A stretch of 5,434 bases of DNA from Pseudomonas sp. PGPPP3 (lineage in GTDB: Bacteria; Pseudomonadota; Gammaproteobacteria; Pseudomonadales; Pseudomonadaceae), in assembly GCA_002256055.1 (NCBI GenBank), contig NKIE01000222.1, forward strand, positions 1 through 5,434, read 5' to 3'. Position 1 is the stretch's first letter. Each line of letters starts with the position of its first letter. Of the stretch, positions 1 to 5,123 are shown one piece after another. The position numbers and the translations under genes were made by a program. Under the pieces are notes generated by a model. That model did not search any database, was not told where the DNA came from, and saw nothing but the letters and a program-made list of their open reading frames with translations.

Positions 1-1301
1 AGGCAAGCCAGGTCTTTCAGCTCGTCACGGGTCATCGGGCCAGTGGTGTCTTGCGAACCCACGGTGGTCATCTTCGGTTCGCAGTAGGTGCCTGGACGTA
101 CGCCTTGGCCTTCTGCCAGACCGCAAGCGCGGCCAACCATTTTCTGGGCCAGGGTGAAGCCCTTGCCGCTGTCGACCGGCGCTTCCGGCTTCTTGAACAG
201 GTCGGACGGTGCCAAACCCAGTTCAGCACGGGCTTTTTCAGTCAGGCCACGGCCGACGATCAGCGGAATACGGCCGCCAGCGCGAACTTCGTCGAGCAGT
301 ACGTCGGTTTTCAGCTGGAAGCTGGTAACCAGTTCGTCGCTGCCATGACGGCGCACTTCGCCTTTGATCGGGTACACGTCAATGACGTCGCCCATGGCCA
401 GGTTGCTGCAATCGAATTCGATCGGCAGGGCGCCGGCGTCTTCCATGGTGTTGTAAAAGATCGGGGCGATTTTGCTGCCGAAGCAGAAGCCGCCAGCGCG
501 CTTGTTAGGCACGTTCGGGATGTCGTCGCCGAAGAACCACAGCACCGAGTTGGTGGCGGATTTACGCGAAGAACCAGTACCCACTACGTCGCCGACATAG
601 GCAACCGGGAAGCCTTTGGCTTTCAGGGCTTCCATCTGCTTGATCGGGCCAACCGAGCCAGCGGCGTCAGGGTTGATGCCGTCACGGGCCATTTTCAGCA
701 TGGCCAGGGCGTGCAGCGGGATGTCCGGGCGGGACCAGGCGTCAGGTGCTGGCGACAGGTCGTCGGTGTTGGTTTCGCCAGTGACCTTGAACACGGTCAG
801 AGTGACTTTTTCTGGCACGGCAGCGCGGTTTTTGAACCACTCGCCATCGGCCCAAGAGGCCAGTACGGCTTTAGCGTTGGCATTGCCGGCTTTGGCTTTT
901 TCAGCAACGTCGTGGAAGGCGTCAAACATCAGCAGGGTGTGCTTCAGCTGCTCAGCGGCAACGGCCGACAGTTCGGCGTTGTCCAGCAGTTCAACCATGG
1001 TGGTGATGTTGTAGCCGCCCTGCATGGTGCCCAGCAGTTCGACGGCGCGCGTCTTGCTGATCAGCGGGGAGGTGGCTTCGCCCTTGGCGATGGCAGAGAG
1101 GAAACCGGCTTTGACGTAAGCAGCCTCATCCACGCCCGCAGGAACGCGGTTGGTGATCAGGTCAACCAGGAAGGCTTCTTCGCCAGCAGGTGGGTTTTTC
1201 AGCAGCTCGATCAGGCCTGCGGTTTGTTCGGCGTTCAGCGGCTGGGGCACGATGCCCTGAGCGGCACGCTCTTCAACATGTTTGCGATAGGCTACAAGCA
1301 C
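1..1301 (-). CDS. acnB: Aconitate hydratase B (bifunctional aconitase / 2-methylisocitrate dehydratase), N-terminal half, truncated by window edge
   Basis: AcnB interconverts citrate and isocitrate in the TCA cycle and can also hydrate 2-methyl-cis-aconitate; it is a cytoplasmic 4Fe-4S enzyme. The reverse strand reads 433 uninterrupted codons that align with E. coli AcnB from its start; the family is about 865 residues, so half is missing. Residues 1-160 are the HEAT-like domain peculiar to AcnB. Residues from about 165 to 380 are the swivel domain, with R191 and GTGSSRKSATN (241-251, S244-S245-R246) matching known substrate-binding positions. A linker and the active-site loop SQDTTGPM (about 416-423) follow. 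The cluster cysteines lie outside the window. I chose the GTG at 1301 because the conserved AYRKH block begins there and GAGGG (1310-1314) sits 8 bases upstream. An in-frame ATG at 1316 would add five residues but lacks a good ribosome binding site. The mRNA has a leader of about 330 bases. Confidence 0.97.
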   Translation of the reverse strand, partial: MLVAYRKHVEERAAQGIVPQPLNAEQTAGLIELLKNPPAGEEAFLVDLITNRVPAGVDEAAYVKAGFLSAIAKGEATSPLISKTRAVELLGTMQGGYNITTMVELLDNAELSAVAAEQLKHTLLMFDAFHDVAEKAKAGNANAKAVLASWADGEWFKNRAAVPEKVTLTVFKVTGETNTDDLSPAPDAWSRPDIPLHALAMLKMARDGINPDAAGSVGPIKQMEALKAKGFPVAYVGDVVGTGSSRKSATNSVLWFFGDDIPNVPNKRAGGFCFGSKIAPIFYNTMEDAGALPIEFDCSNLAMGDVIDVYPIKGEVRRHGSDELVTSFQLKTDVLLDEVRAGGRIPLIVGRGLTEKARAELGLAPSDLFKKPEAPVDSGKGFTLAQKMVGRACGLAEGQGVRPGTYCEPKMTTVGSQDTTGPMTRDELKDLAC

Positions 1302-1418
1302 AGTTTTTACCCTCATCAGTGGTCCCGGTGGGTCCGGAACGCGCATCCATAAATCACTGAACACAAGCGTCGCGCGGCTTTTTGGGCCGTTGGACCAGGG
1401 TTTCAGTGTCTTCGAACA

Positions 1419-1607
1419 GAAGCTGTTTTCAAAGTTTTACGTCGGCAGGAGGCCTGATGAGGGCGGCGGCGGGTCGCTGAACGGGTCAGCGTGTCTGTCG
1501 CAACGATTTCCTGCCGGGTCAAGGGAAGCGCGGTTCGCTCGGAGCGCCCCAGTGCGGGTTGCTCAACGCCTTCCTAACTGTGCTCGTGACGCTTTGAAAA
1601 CAGCTTC
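1419..1607. repeat. Perfect 16-bp inverted repeat in the acnB leader
   Basis: The left arm at 1419-1434 reads GAAGCTGTTTTCAAAG, and the right arm at 1592-1607 is its exact reverse complement, CTTTGAAAACAGCTTC. The arms are 157 bases apart. A perfect 16-base match is very unlikely by chance in a gap of 450 bases (rough estimate about 1 in 100,000). In the acnB transcript the arms could close a long-range stem. The 189-bp unit also resembles a small terminal-inverted-repeat element in form, but I see no target-site duplication beside it. Confidence 0.85.
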
Positions 1608-1617
1608 CAACGGACAT
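1519..1617 (-). CDS. Possible upstream ORF / leader peptide of acnB (32 aa, hypothetical)
   Basis: Within the acnB leader an ATG at 1617-1615 opens a 32-codon frame ending at TGA (1521-1519). An AAGG motif lies five bases before the ATG, and the ATG is only about 15 bases from the predicted transcription start. The peptide begins MSVGSCFQSV and ends EPRFP; it has one Cys, one Trp and no membrane segment, and I recognise no family. Codons 4-9 overlap the 5' arm (1592-1607) of the 16-bp inverted repeat, so translating ribosomes would block formation of that stem. It may equally be a chance frame in G+C-rich DNA; there is no run of one amino acid that would mark a classical attenuation peptide. 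Confidence 0.25.
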   Translation of the reverse strand: MSVGSCFQSVTSTVRKALSNPHWGAPSEPRFP

Positions 1618-1638
1618 TGGCGCCTTAAAGGCCGGCCG

Positions 1639-1667
1639 ATTCTACTGCAACAAGACGCTAAAGTTAA
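1639..1667 (-). promoter_or_regulatory. Predicted sigma70-type promoter of acnB
   Basis: On the reverse strand, TTAACT (1667-1662, four of six matches to TTGACA) is followed after exactly 17 bases by TAGAAT (1644-1639, five of six matches to TATAAT). Initiation would fall near 1632, giving a leader of about 330 bases. No better reverse-strand promoter was seen closer to the gene, though a second start inside the leader cannot be excluded. Confidence 0.6.
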
Positions 1668-1690
1668 GCCGCAAAGCCCATCCCTGCGTG

Positions 1691-1719
1691 GTGACCGCGT
1701 ATGGACAAAGGTCTAAGAT
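1691..1719 (+). promoter_or_regulatory. Candidate promoter for the DUF1289 gene
   Basis: GTGACC (1691-1696) and TAAGAT (1714-1719) are 17 bases apart, each with four of six consensus matches. Initiation near 1727 would leave a leader of about 28 bases before the ATG at 1755. The site lies back to back with the acnB promoter, whose -35 element ends at 1667. It is a weak match. Confidence 0.35.
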
Positions 1720-1754
1720 GCCCGCCTGTTTTGCCGCCTGTGTAACTGTTTGCC

Positions 1755-2231
1755 ATGTCTTCTCAACGCATCAAGACGCCTTGCGTCGGTCTTTGCTCCA
1801 CGGTTTATGGAGATCTGGTCTGTCGTGGCTGCAAGCGTTTTCATCACGAAGTGGTGAACTGGAACCTGTATGGCGACGAGCAAAAGTACGCCGTCTGGCG
1901 GCGCCTGGAGATTTTGCTGGTGCAGGTGATGGCCGCCAAACTGGAGGTGTTCGACCCTGCACGGCTGCGGCAACAACTGGAGCAGCGCAGCATTCGCTTC
2001 GCGCCCGAGCAGTCACCTTATTGCTGGGCGTATCAGTTGATTGCACGTGGCGCGCGGGTGATCAACCAGTTAGACGCCTACGGCATGGTGCTGCTGCCGG
2101 AGTTTCGCGACTGGACGCTGCCGGCTCTGCGCGATGCGATTGATCGCGAGTTCTTTTTGCTTTCCGAGGCTCACTACCAGCGTTATATCGCGCCGAGCTT
2201 TTTGCGTGACGGGTTGGAAGGTTCTGACTGA
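1755..2231 (+). CDS. DUF1289 family four-cysteine protein, 158 aa
   Basis: This is a conserved Pseudomonas protein of unknown function. The N-terminus carries the DUF1289 signature: C10 and C14 in TPCVGLC, then C23 and C26 in VCRGCKRF, giving the pattern PCx3Cx8CxxC. Four such cysteines suggest binding of zinc or another metal, but this is inferred. The segment around residues 78-85 (SPYCWAYQ) and the tail ALRDAIDREFFLLSEAHYQRY are characteristic of the longer Pseudomonas version; many DUF1289 proteins elsewhere are only about 60-90 residues. There is no signal peptide or membrane helix, so it is probably cytoplasmic. The start is fixed by an in-frame TAA at 1743-1745, four codons upstream. 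No clear Shine-Dalgarno sequence precedes the ATG, so translation may be weak or rely on a short leader. It is transcribed alone, divergent from acnB, and ends at a shared terminator. Confidence 0.88.
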   Translation: MSSQRIKTPCVGLCSTVYGDLVCRGCKRFHHEVVNWNLYGDEQKYAVWRRLEILLVQVMAAKLEVFDPARLRQQLEQRSIRFAPEQSPYCWAYQLIARGARVINQLDAYGMVLLPEFRDWTLPALRDAIDREFFLLSEAHYQRYIAPSFLRDGLEGSD

Positions 2232-2247
2232 CGCCATCGTCAGGCAT

Positions 2248-2277
2248 AAAAAAGCCACCTGTGCAGGCGGCTTTTTT
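2248..2277. terminator. Bidirectional intrinsic terminator
   Basis: The arms 2254-2261 (GCCACCTG) and 2264-2271 (CAGGCGGC) pair with one A-C mismatch around a very short loop. The stem is flanked by six A on the left (2248-2253) and six T on the right (2272-2277). It therefore works on paper in both directions, serving the DUF1289 gene from the left and the convergent universal stress gene from the right. Confidence 0.9.
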
Positions 2278-2291
2278 GTTGCTCGGTAAAC

Positions 2292-3134
2292 TCAGCGCTG
2301 CGCGACCAGTTCTTCCGGCTTGAGCACCAGAACGGCACTTTCCAGAGCATCCAGTACCACTTCCGCAGTATTGCCGATCAGCACGCCGGACAGGCCTGTG
2401 CGCGCCACGGTGCCGAGGATGGTCAATGCCACGTTGAGGCGCTTGGCGGTGTAGGGAATCAGCACGTCGGCCGGGCCTTCCTCGATGTGCAGGCATTCGT
2501 CAGCGATCGCAAACTCGCTTTGGAATACTTTGCAATTGGCCCGGTAGCGCGCCTCGATGCTTTCTTTCAACTGGAATGTTGGGTCAGCAGCAGAGAGCAT
2601 GGGGGACGGGTAGGCGCCGATCACATGCAGTTCGCACTGCGCCAGTTGGGCGATTTCATAACCGTGACTGATGATGCTGGTGTGCAGTGCGCGGTGTGGA
2701 CCGTCGGCATTGCCGGCGTCAACGGCGGCGAGAACTTTTCCGTTGGCCCACGGCGTATCGGTTTTCACTATCAGTACCGGGACTGGGCTGTAGCGCAGAA
2801 GTTTCCAGTCGTCTGGGGTCAGCAGGGCTTTTTTCAGCGGGTTCTCGGGTTTGTGGCGCTTGACGATCAGGTTGCAACCTTCGGCTTGCTGAGCGGCGAT
2901 GATGGTTTGATGAACGCTATCCAGCCAGCTTTGCTGGGTGCTGACACTGAAACCTTCGTCGGTCAGGGTTTTGGCCATGGCGTCGAGGTCAGCTTGGTGG
3001 TCGTGCTTTTTCTCGCAGACCAGCAGGTGCAGATGGCACTGGGTCACGCCGGCAATCAGCTTGGCACGGTTGATGGCCAGCCCGTCCGGCTGATGGGGCT
3101 CAACGACTACCAGAATGCTGCGAATAGCTTGCAT
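2292..3134 (-). CDS. Tandem-domain universal stress protein (UspE-like), 280 aa
   Basis: This is a cytoplasmic protein with two Usp domains in tandem, as in E. coli UspE. The first domain runs from about residue 3 to 124 and starts with the typical first strand AIRSILVVVEP; the second runs from about 132 to 273. The second domain carries the nucleotide-loop region GTVARTGLSGVLIGNTAEVV (241-260). Against the G-x2-G-x9-G-[S/T] motif of ATP-binding Usps, the second glycine is Ala244 and the last position is Asn255, so ATP binding is uncertain; UspE proteins also have Asn there. I start at the ATG at 3134 because GGGAG lies six bases upstream. The ATG at 3140 abuts that same motif and would have no spacer. 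The gene has its own promoter with an Anr-type site, and Usp genes of P. aeruginosa are reported to respond to Anr and to help survival without oxygen. A similar role here is inferred. Confidence 0.93.
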   Translation of the reverse strand: MQAIRSILVVVEPHQPDGLAINRAKLIAGVTQCHLHLLVCEKKHDHQADLDAMAKTLTDEGFSVSTQQSWLDSVHQTIIAAQQAEGCNLIVKRHKPENPLKKALLTPDDWKLLRYSPVPVLIVKTDTPWANGKVLAAVDAGNADGPHRALHTSIISHGYEIAQLAQCELHVIGAYPSPMLSAADPTFQLKESIEARYRANCKVFQSEFAIADECLHIEEGPADVLIPYTAKRLNVALTILGTVARTGLSGVLIGNTAEVVLDALESAVLVLKPEELVAQR

Positions 3135-3158
3135 GATCATCTCCCTGAGGGTGTTTAT

Positions 3159-3177
3159 AACTAAATTTACTTTAGTT
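3159..3177. repeat. 7-bp inverted repeat at the usp transcription start
   Basis: AACTAAA (3159-3165) and TTTAGTT (3171-3177) form a perfect AT-rich dyad with a five-base spacer. It overlaps the predicted -10 and start point of usp. Such a position would suit a repressor operator or a short 5'-end hairpin; no known regulator consensus was recognised. Confidence 0.5.
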
Positions 3178-3210
3178 GGATTCTATTGCGGCTGGGTTGA
3201 TATATGTCAA
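3169..3210 (-). promoter_or_regulatory. Predicted Anr/FNR-dependent class II promoter of usp
   Basis: On the reverse strand the box TTGAC-ATAT-ATCAA (3210-3197) matches the Anr/FNR consensus TTGAT-N4-ATCAA at nine of ten positions. GG/CC flanks extend it to an 18-bp imperfect palindrome (3195-3212). Twenty-two bases downstream is TAAAGT (3174-3169), a -10-like hexamer with four of six matches. With initiation near 3162 the box centre falls at about -41.5, the standard position for class II activation by FNR-family proteins. The TTGACA within the box could also act as a conventional -35, with TAGAAT (3185-3180) after an overlong 19-base spacer. Confidence 0.7.
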
Positions 3211-3254
3211 CCGTAATTCAGCTGATTGGCAGCAATCATCGTCAATCCTCAACG

Positions 3255-3260
3255 TATAAT
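3255..3260 (+). promoter_or_regulatory. -10 element of the miaE promoter
   Basis: A perfect TATAAT lies 31 bases before the chosen miaE start and is followed by GCGCGG. Transcription would begin near 3267 and give a leader of about 25 bases. At 16-18 bases upstream there is no recognisable -35 hexamer; TTGGCA at 3226-3231 is 23 bases away, which is too far. A -10 without a -35 often signals dependence on an activator. The Anr-type box centre (3203.5) would lie near -63.5. Confidence 0.5.
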
Positions 3261-3291
3261 GCGCGGCTTTGATGACAGCGGCCAGCCCACT

Positions 3292-3906
3292 ATGTTGCTT
3301 CCTGAAATTGCTGAATTCCTTGGCTGCAAAACACCCGATGGCTGGGTGCAGGCGGCTTTAGCCGACCTGGAAACCTTGCTGCTGGATCACAAAAACTGTG
3401 AGTTCAAGGCCGCCAGCACCGCGCTGAGCCTGATGGCCAAGTACAACACCCACGTCGACTTGATCAACCTGATGTCGCGTCTGGCCCGCGAGGAGCTGGT
3501 GCATCACGAGCAGGTAATGCGCTTGATGAAGCGCCGCAAAATTGCGCTGCGGCCGCTATCGGCTGGGCGCTATGCATCGGGGCTGCGCTCAGTGGTGCGC
3601 ACCCATGAGCCGGTCAAACTGGTCGATACTCTGGTGGTTGGCGCCTTCATCGAGGCGCGCAGTTGCGAGCGCTTCGAGGCGTTGGTGCCGCACCTGGATG
3701 CGGAGTTGGGCAAGTTCTATTTCGGTCTGCTGAAAAGCGAGGCGCGGCATTTTCAGGGTTATCTGCGCCTGGCCTATCAGTACGGCGAGGCGGCGGATGT
3801 GGAGCGCACCATCGAGCGCGTGCGGGTGGCTGAGCGTGAGCTGATCGAGTCGCCCGATGTGGAGTTCCGCTTTCACAGCGGCGTACCCGTCAGCAGCGCT
3901 GTGTAG
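3292..3906 (+). CDS. miaE: tRNA-(ms2io6A)-hydroxylase, diiron oxygenase, 204 aa
   Basis: MiaE hydroxylates the isopentenyl chain of 2-methylthio-N6-isopentenyladenosine at position 37 of tRNAs that read U-starting codons, using O2 and a non-haem diiron centre in a ferritin-like four-helix bundle. The ligand pattern is complete: E37 in NCEFK, E68 and H71 in EELVH, E121 in FIEARSCERF, and E150 and H153 in EARH. The length of about 200 residues is normal for the Pseudomonas protein. The start is the ATG at 3292, where family similarity begins (MLLPEIAEFLGC). A longer frame from TTG at 3226, or from ATG at 3259, is rejected because both lie upstream of the predicted transcription start and the ATG at 3259 is inside TATAAT. 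No strong ribosome binding site is visible. It is divergent from usp and abuts lpxH tail to tail. Confidence 0.95.
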   Translation: MLLPEIAEFLGCKTPDGWVQAALADLETLLLDHKNCEFKAASTALSLMAKYNTHVDLINLMSRLAREELVHHEQVMRLMKRRKIALRPLSAGRYASGLRSVVRTHEPVKLVDTLVVGAFIEARSCERFEALVPHLDAELGKFYFGLLKSEARHFQGYLRLAYQYGEAADVERTIERVRVAERELIESPDVEFRFHSGVPVSSAV

Positions 3907-4632
3907 TCAGTCGTTGAGGGCGAAGGCGCTCTGCTGGTAGCCCTTTTCGTCGACTTGCAGGGCCCAACCTTGCTGGTCCCAGTCACCCAAAACAATGCGT
4001 TGTGCCGTTTGGCCGTTGACCTCCAGCGTGTGGCTGGCCGGGCGGTGGGTGTGGCCGTGAATCAAGGTGCGTACGCTGTATTTGGTCATCAGGCGCGGCA
4101 CTTCGCTGGGCGTCACGTCGATGATGCTGGCCGCTTTCTGGCGGGTTTGTAGCTGGCTTTCCTTGCGCAGTTTACGCGCCAGGGCGTGTCGCTTGGCCAG
4201 TGGCAGATGACGCAGCAGCCATAGACTGAGCGGGTTGCGCAGCAGGCGACGCATGCGCATATAGGCCGCGTCGCTGGTGCACAGGCTGTCGCCATGCATT
4301 AGTAATACGGGCTCGCCGTTGAAGCTTACGCGGCACGGGTCACTGAGCAGGGTGCAGCCGGCCAACTGGCAAAACCCTTGGCCGAGCATGAAATCGCGGT
4401 TGCCATGCATTAAATAGAGGCGGGTGCCGCTGTCTGCCAATTCGCGCAGAGCGCTGGCGATCTCGTGCTGGAACGGCCCCATGGCATCGTCGCCCACCCA
4501 TACCTCGAAAAAGTCACCGAGGATGTACAGGGCTTCCGCCTGGCGGGCGCGAGTCTGCAGAAAATGCACAAACGCCCGGGTGATGTCCGGGCGTTGTTGT
4601 TCAAGGTGCAGATCGGAAATCAGCAGTATCAC
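3907..4632 (-). CDS. lpxH: UDP-2,3-diacylglucosamine diphosphatase, 241 aa
   Basis: LpxH is a peripheral inner-membrane metallophosphoesterase. It cleaves UDP-2,3-diacylglucosamine to lipid X and UMP, the fourth step of lipid A synthesis, and is essential in most Gram-negative bacteria that have it. The calcineurin-like motifs that bind the two Mn2+ ions are all present: D7-L-H9, GD40FFEVW, GN78RD80, H113GD and GH194TH196. The helical lid segment (about residues 120-165), with [19 protein letters not shown], provides the acyl-chain pocket. Length and ending (LGDWDQQGW) match the family. The start is a GTG at 4632-4630, placed four residues before SDLH; it overlaps the ppiB stop codon as GTGA, so translation is probably coupled to ppiB. 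An inverted repeat lies 37 bases into the gene. There is no room for a terminator between it and miaE. Confidence 0.97.
   Translation of the reverse strand: MILLISDLHLEQQRPDITRAFVHFLQTRARQAEALYILGDFFEVWVGDDAMGPFQHEIASALRELADSGTRLYLMHGNRDFMLGQGFCQLAGCTLLSDPCRVSFNGEPVLLMHGDSLCTSDAAYMRMRRLLRNPLSLWLLRHLPLAKRHALARKLRKESQLQTRQKAASIIDVTPSEVPRLMTKYSVRTLIHGHTHRPASHTLEVNGQTAQRIVLGDWDQQGWALQVDEKGYQQSAFALND
4571..4595. repeat. 9-bp inverted repeat inside the 5' coding part of lpxH
   Basis: AACGCCCGG (4571-4579) and CCGGGCGTT (4587-4595) are perfect complements around a seven-base loop. In lpxH mRNA this would be a stable G+C-rich hairpin over about codons 13-21. No U-tract follows on either strand, so it is not a convincing terminator. 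The encoded residues (RPDITRAF) are conserved in LpxH, so codon choice alone may have produced it. Confidence 0.6.
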
Positions 4633-5123
4633 TCAACGATCTCTGCGCGCTCGATGATCACGTCTTCCAGGGGGACGTCCTGATGGCCGGATTTCGAGCC
4701 AGTGGCGACGCCTTTGATCTTCTCGACCACGTCCATGCCTTCAACAACTTCGGCGAACACGGTGTAACCCCAGCCTTGTACGGTCGGAGCGCTGTGGTCG
4801 AGGAAATCGTTGTCTTTGACGTTGATAAAGAACTGCGCGGAGGCCGAATGCGGTTCCATGGTGCGAGCCATGGCCACGGTGCCGACTTTGTTCGACAGGC
4901 CGTTGTTGGCTTCGTTCTTGATGGTGGCGCGAGTGGCTTTTTGTTTCATGCCAGGCTCGAAACCGCCGCCTTGGATCATGAAGTTGCTGATCACACGGTG
5001 GAAAACGGTGTTGTCGTAGTGACCGGCAGCGACATATTCCTTGAAGTTGGCGGTGGTCAGCGGCGCCTTGTCTTCGAACAGGTTGAGGGTGATAACGCCG
5101 TGGTTGGTGTGCAGTTTGATCAT
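4629..5123 (-). CDS. ppiB: Cytoplasmic peptidyl-prolyl cis-trans isomerase B (cyclophilin), 164 aa
   Basis: This cyclophilin catalyses cis-trans isomerisation of Xaa-Pro bonds during protein folding. It has the same length as E. coli PpiB and is closely similar along its whole length. The active-site block [18 protein letters not shown] spans 41-58, with the catalytic R43 plus F48 and Q51. [17 protein letters not shown] (85-101) supplies the hydrophobic pocket, and W118 sits at the usual cyclosporin-contact tryptophan. There is no signal peptide, so this is the cytoplasmic form and not the periplasmic PpiA. The ATG at 5123 is preceded by GGAA six bases upstream. It is the first gene of a two-gene unit with lpxH, overlapping it by four bases, and is divergent from glnS. 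Confidence 0.97.
   Translation of the reverse strand: MIKLHTNHGVITLNLFEDKAPLTTANFKEYVAAGHYDNTVFHRVISNFMIQGGGFEPGMKQKATRATIKNEANNGLSNKVGTVAMARTMEPHSASAQFFINVKDNDFLDHSAPTVQGWGYTVFAEVVEGMDVVEKIKGVATGSKSGHQDVPLEDVIIERAEIVE

Larger units (their letters stand above)
1302..1632 (-). promoter_or_regulatory. Long structured 5' leader of acnB
   Basis: This stretch lies between the predicted acnB transcription start (near 1632) and its GTG. It has strong pairing potential. A perfect 16-bp inverted repeat (1419-1434 with 1592-1607) encloses an 8-bp pair (1443-1450 with 1509-1516), which encloses a 6-bp hairpin (1475-1480 with 1486-1491). A small hairpin (1536-1539 with 1543-1546) sits beside them. Nearer the gene there is a 7-bp pair (1355-1361 with 1402-1408). 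Just upstream of the ribosome binding site is a hairpin at 1321-1335 with one A-A mismatch. No stem is followed by a U-run, so an intrinsic attenuator is not supported. Control of translation or of mRNA stability is more plausible. No known Rfam family was recognised. The structure is read from sequence; the function is inference. Confidence 0.55.

Noticed and set aside
51..1352. Long plus-strand open frame of 433 codons
   Set aside because: It is the antisense shadow of acnB, whose reverse-strand protein is clearly recognisable; the forward product is low in recognisable motifs and follows codon bias on the other strand.
1316..1391. Possible intrinsic attenuator in the acnB leader (GGC...GCC around an A-run near 1376-1388)
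   Set aside because: The stem is only four base pairs, and the A-run is in its loop with no U-tract downstream on the acnB strand.
1419..1607. A small inverted-repeat transposable element (MITE-like)
   Set aside because: The size and terminal repeats would fit, but no target duplication flanks the arms, no second copy is in the window, and nested internal stems fit a folded leader RNA better. A genome-wide search for the 16-base arm would settle it.
1390..1716. Plus-strand open frame of 108 codons in the acnB upstream gap
   Set aside because: No ribosome binding site, no recognisable family, and it runs antisense through the inverted repeats and across the acnB promoter; best explained as chance in G+C-rich DNA.
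2258..2269. 12-base sequence CCTGTGCAGGCG shared by the terminator and by 5229-5240 upstream of glnS
   Set aside because: Most of it is the self-complementary CCTGTGCAGG, and the second copy has no T-run; two short palindromes in G+C-rich DNA are likely coincidence and not evidence of a dispersed repeat.
2487..3164. Plus-strand open frame of 225 codons
   Set aside because: Antisense to the universal stress protein gene, which has a clear family match, promoter and terminator.
3226..3291. 22-residue N-terminal extension of MiaE from a TTG or internal ATG
   Set aside because: The extension spans the TATAAT promoter element, lies before the predicted transcript start and has no counterpart in the family.
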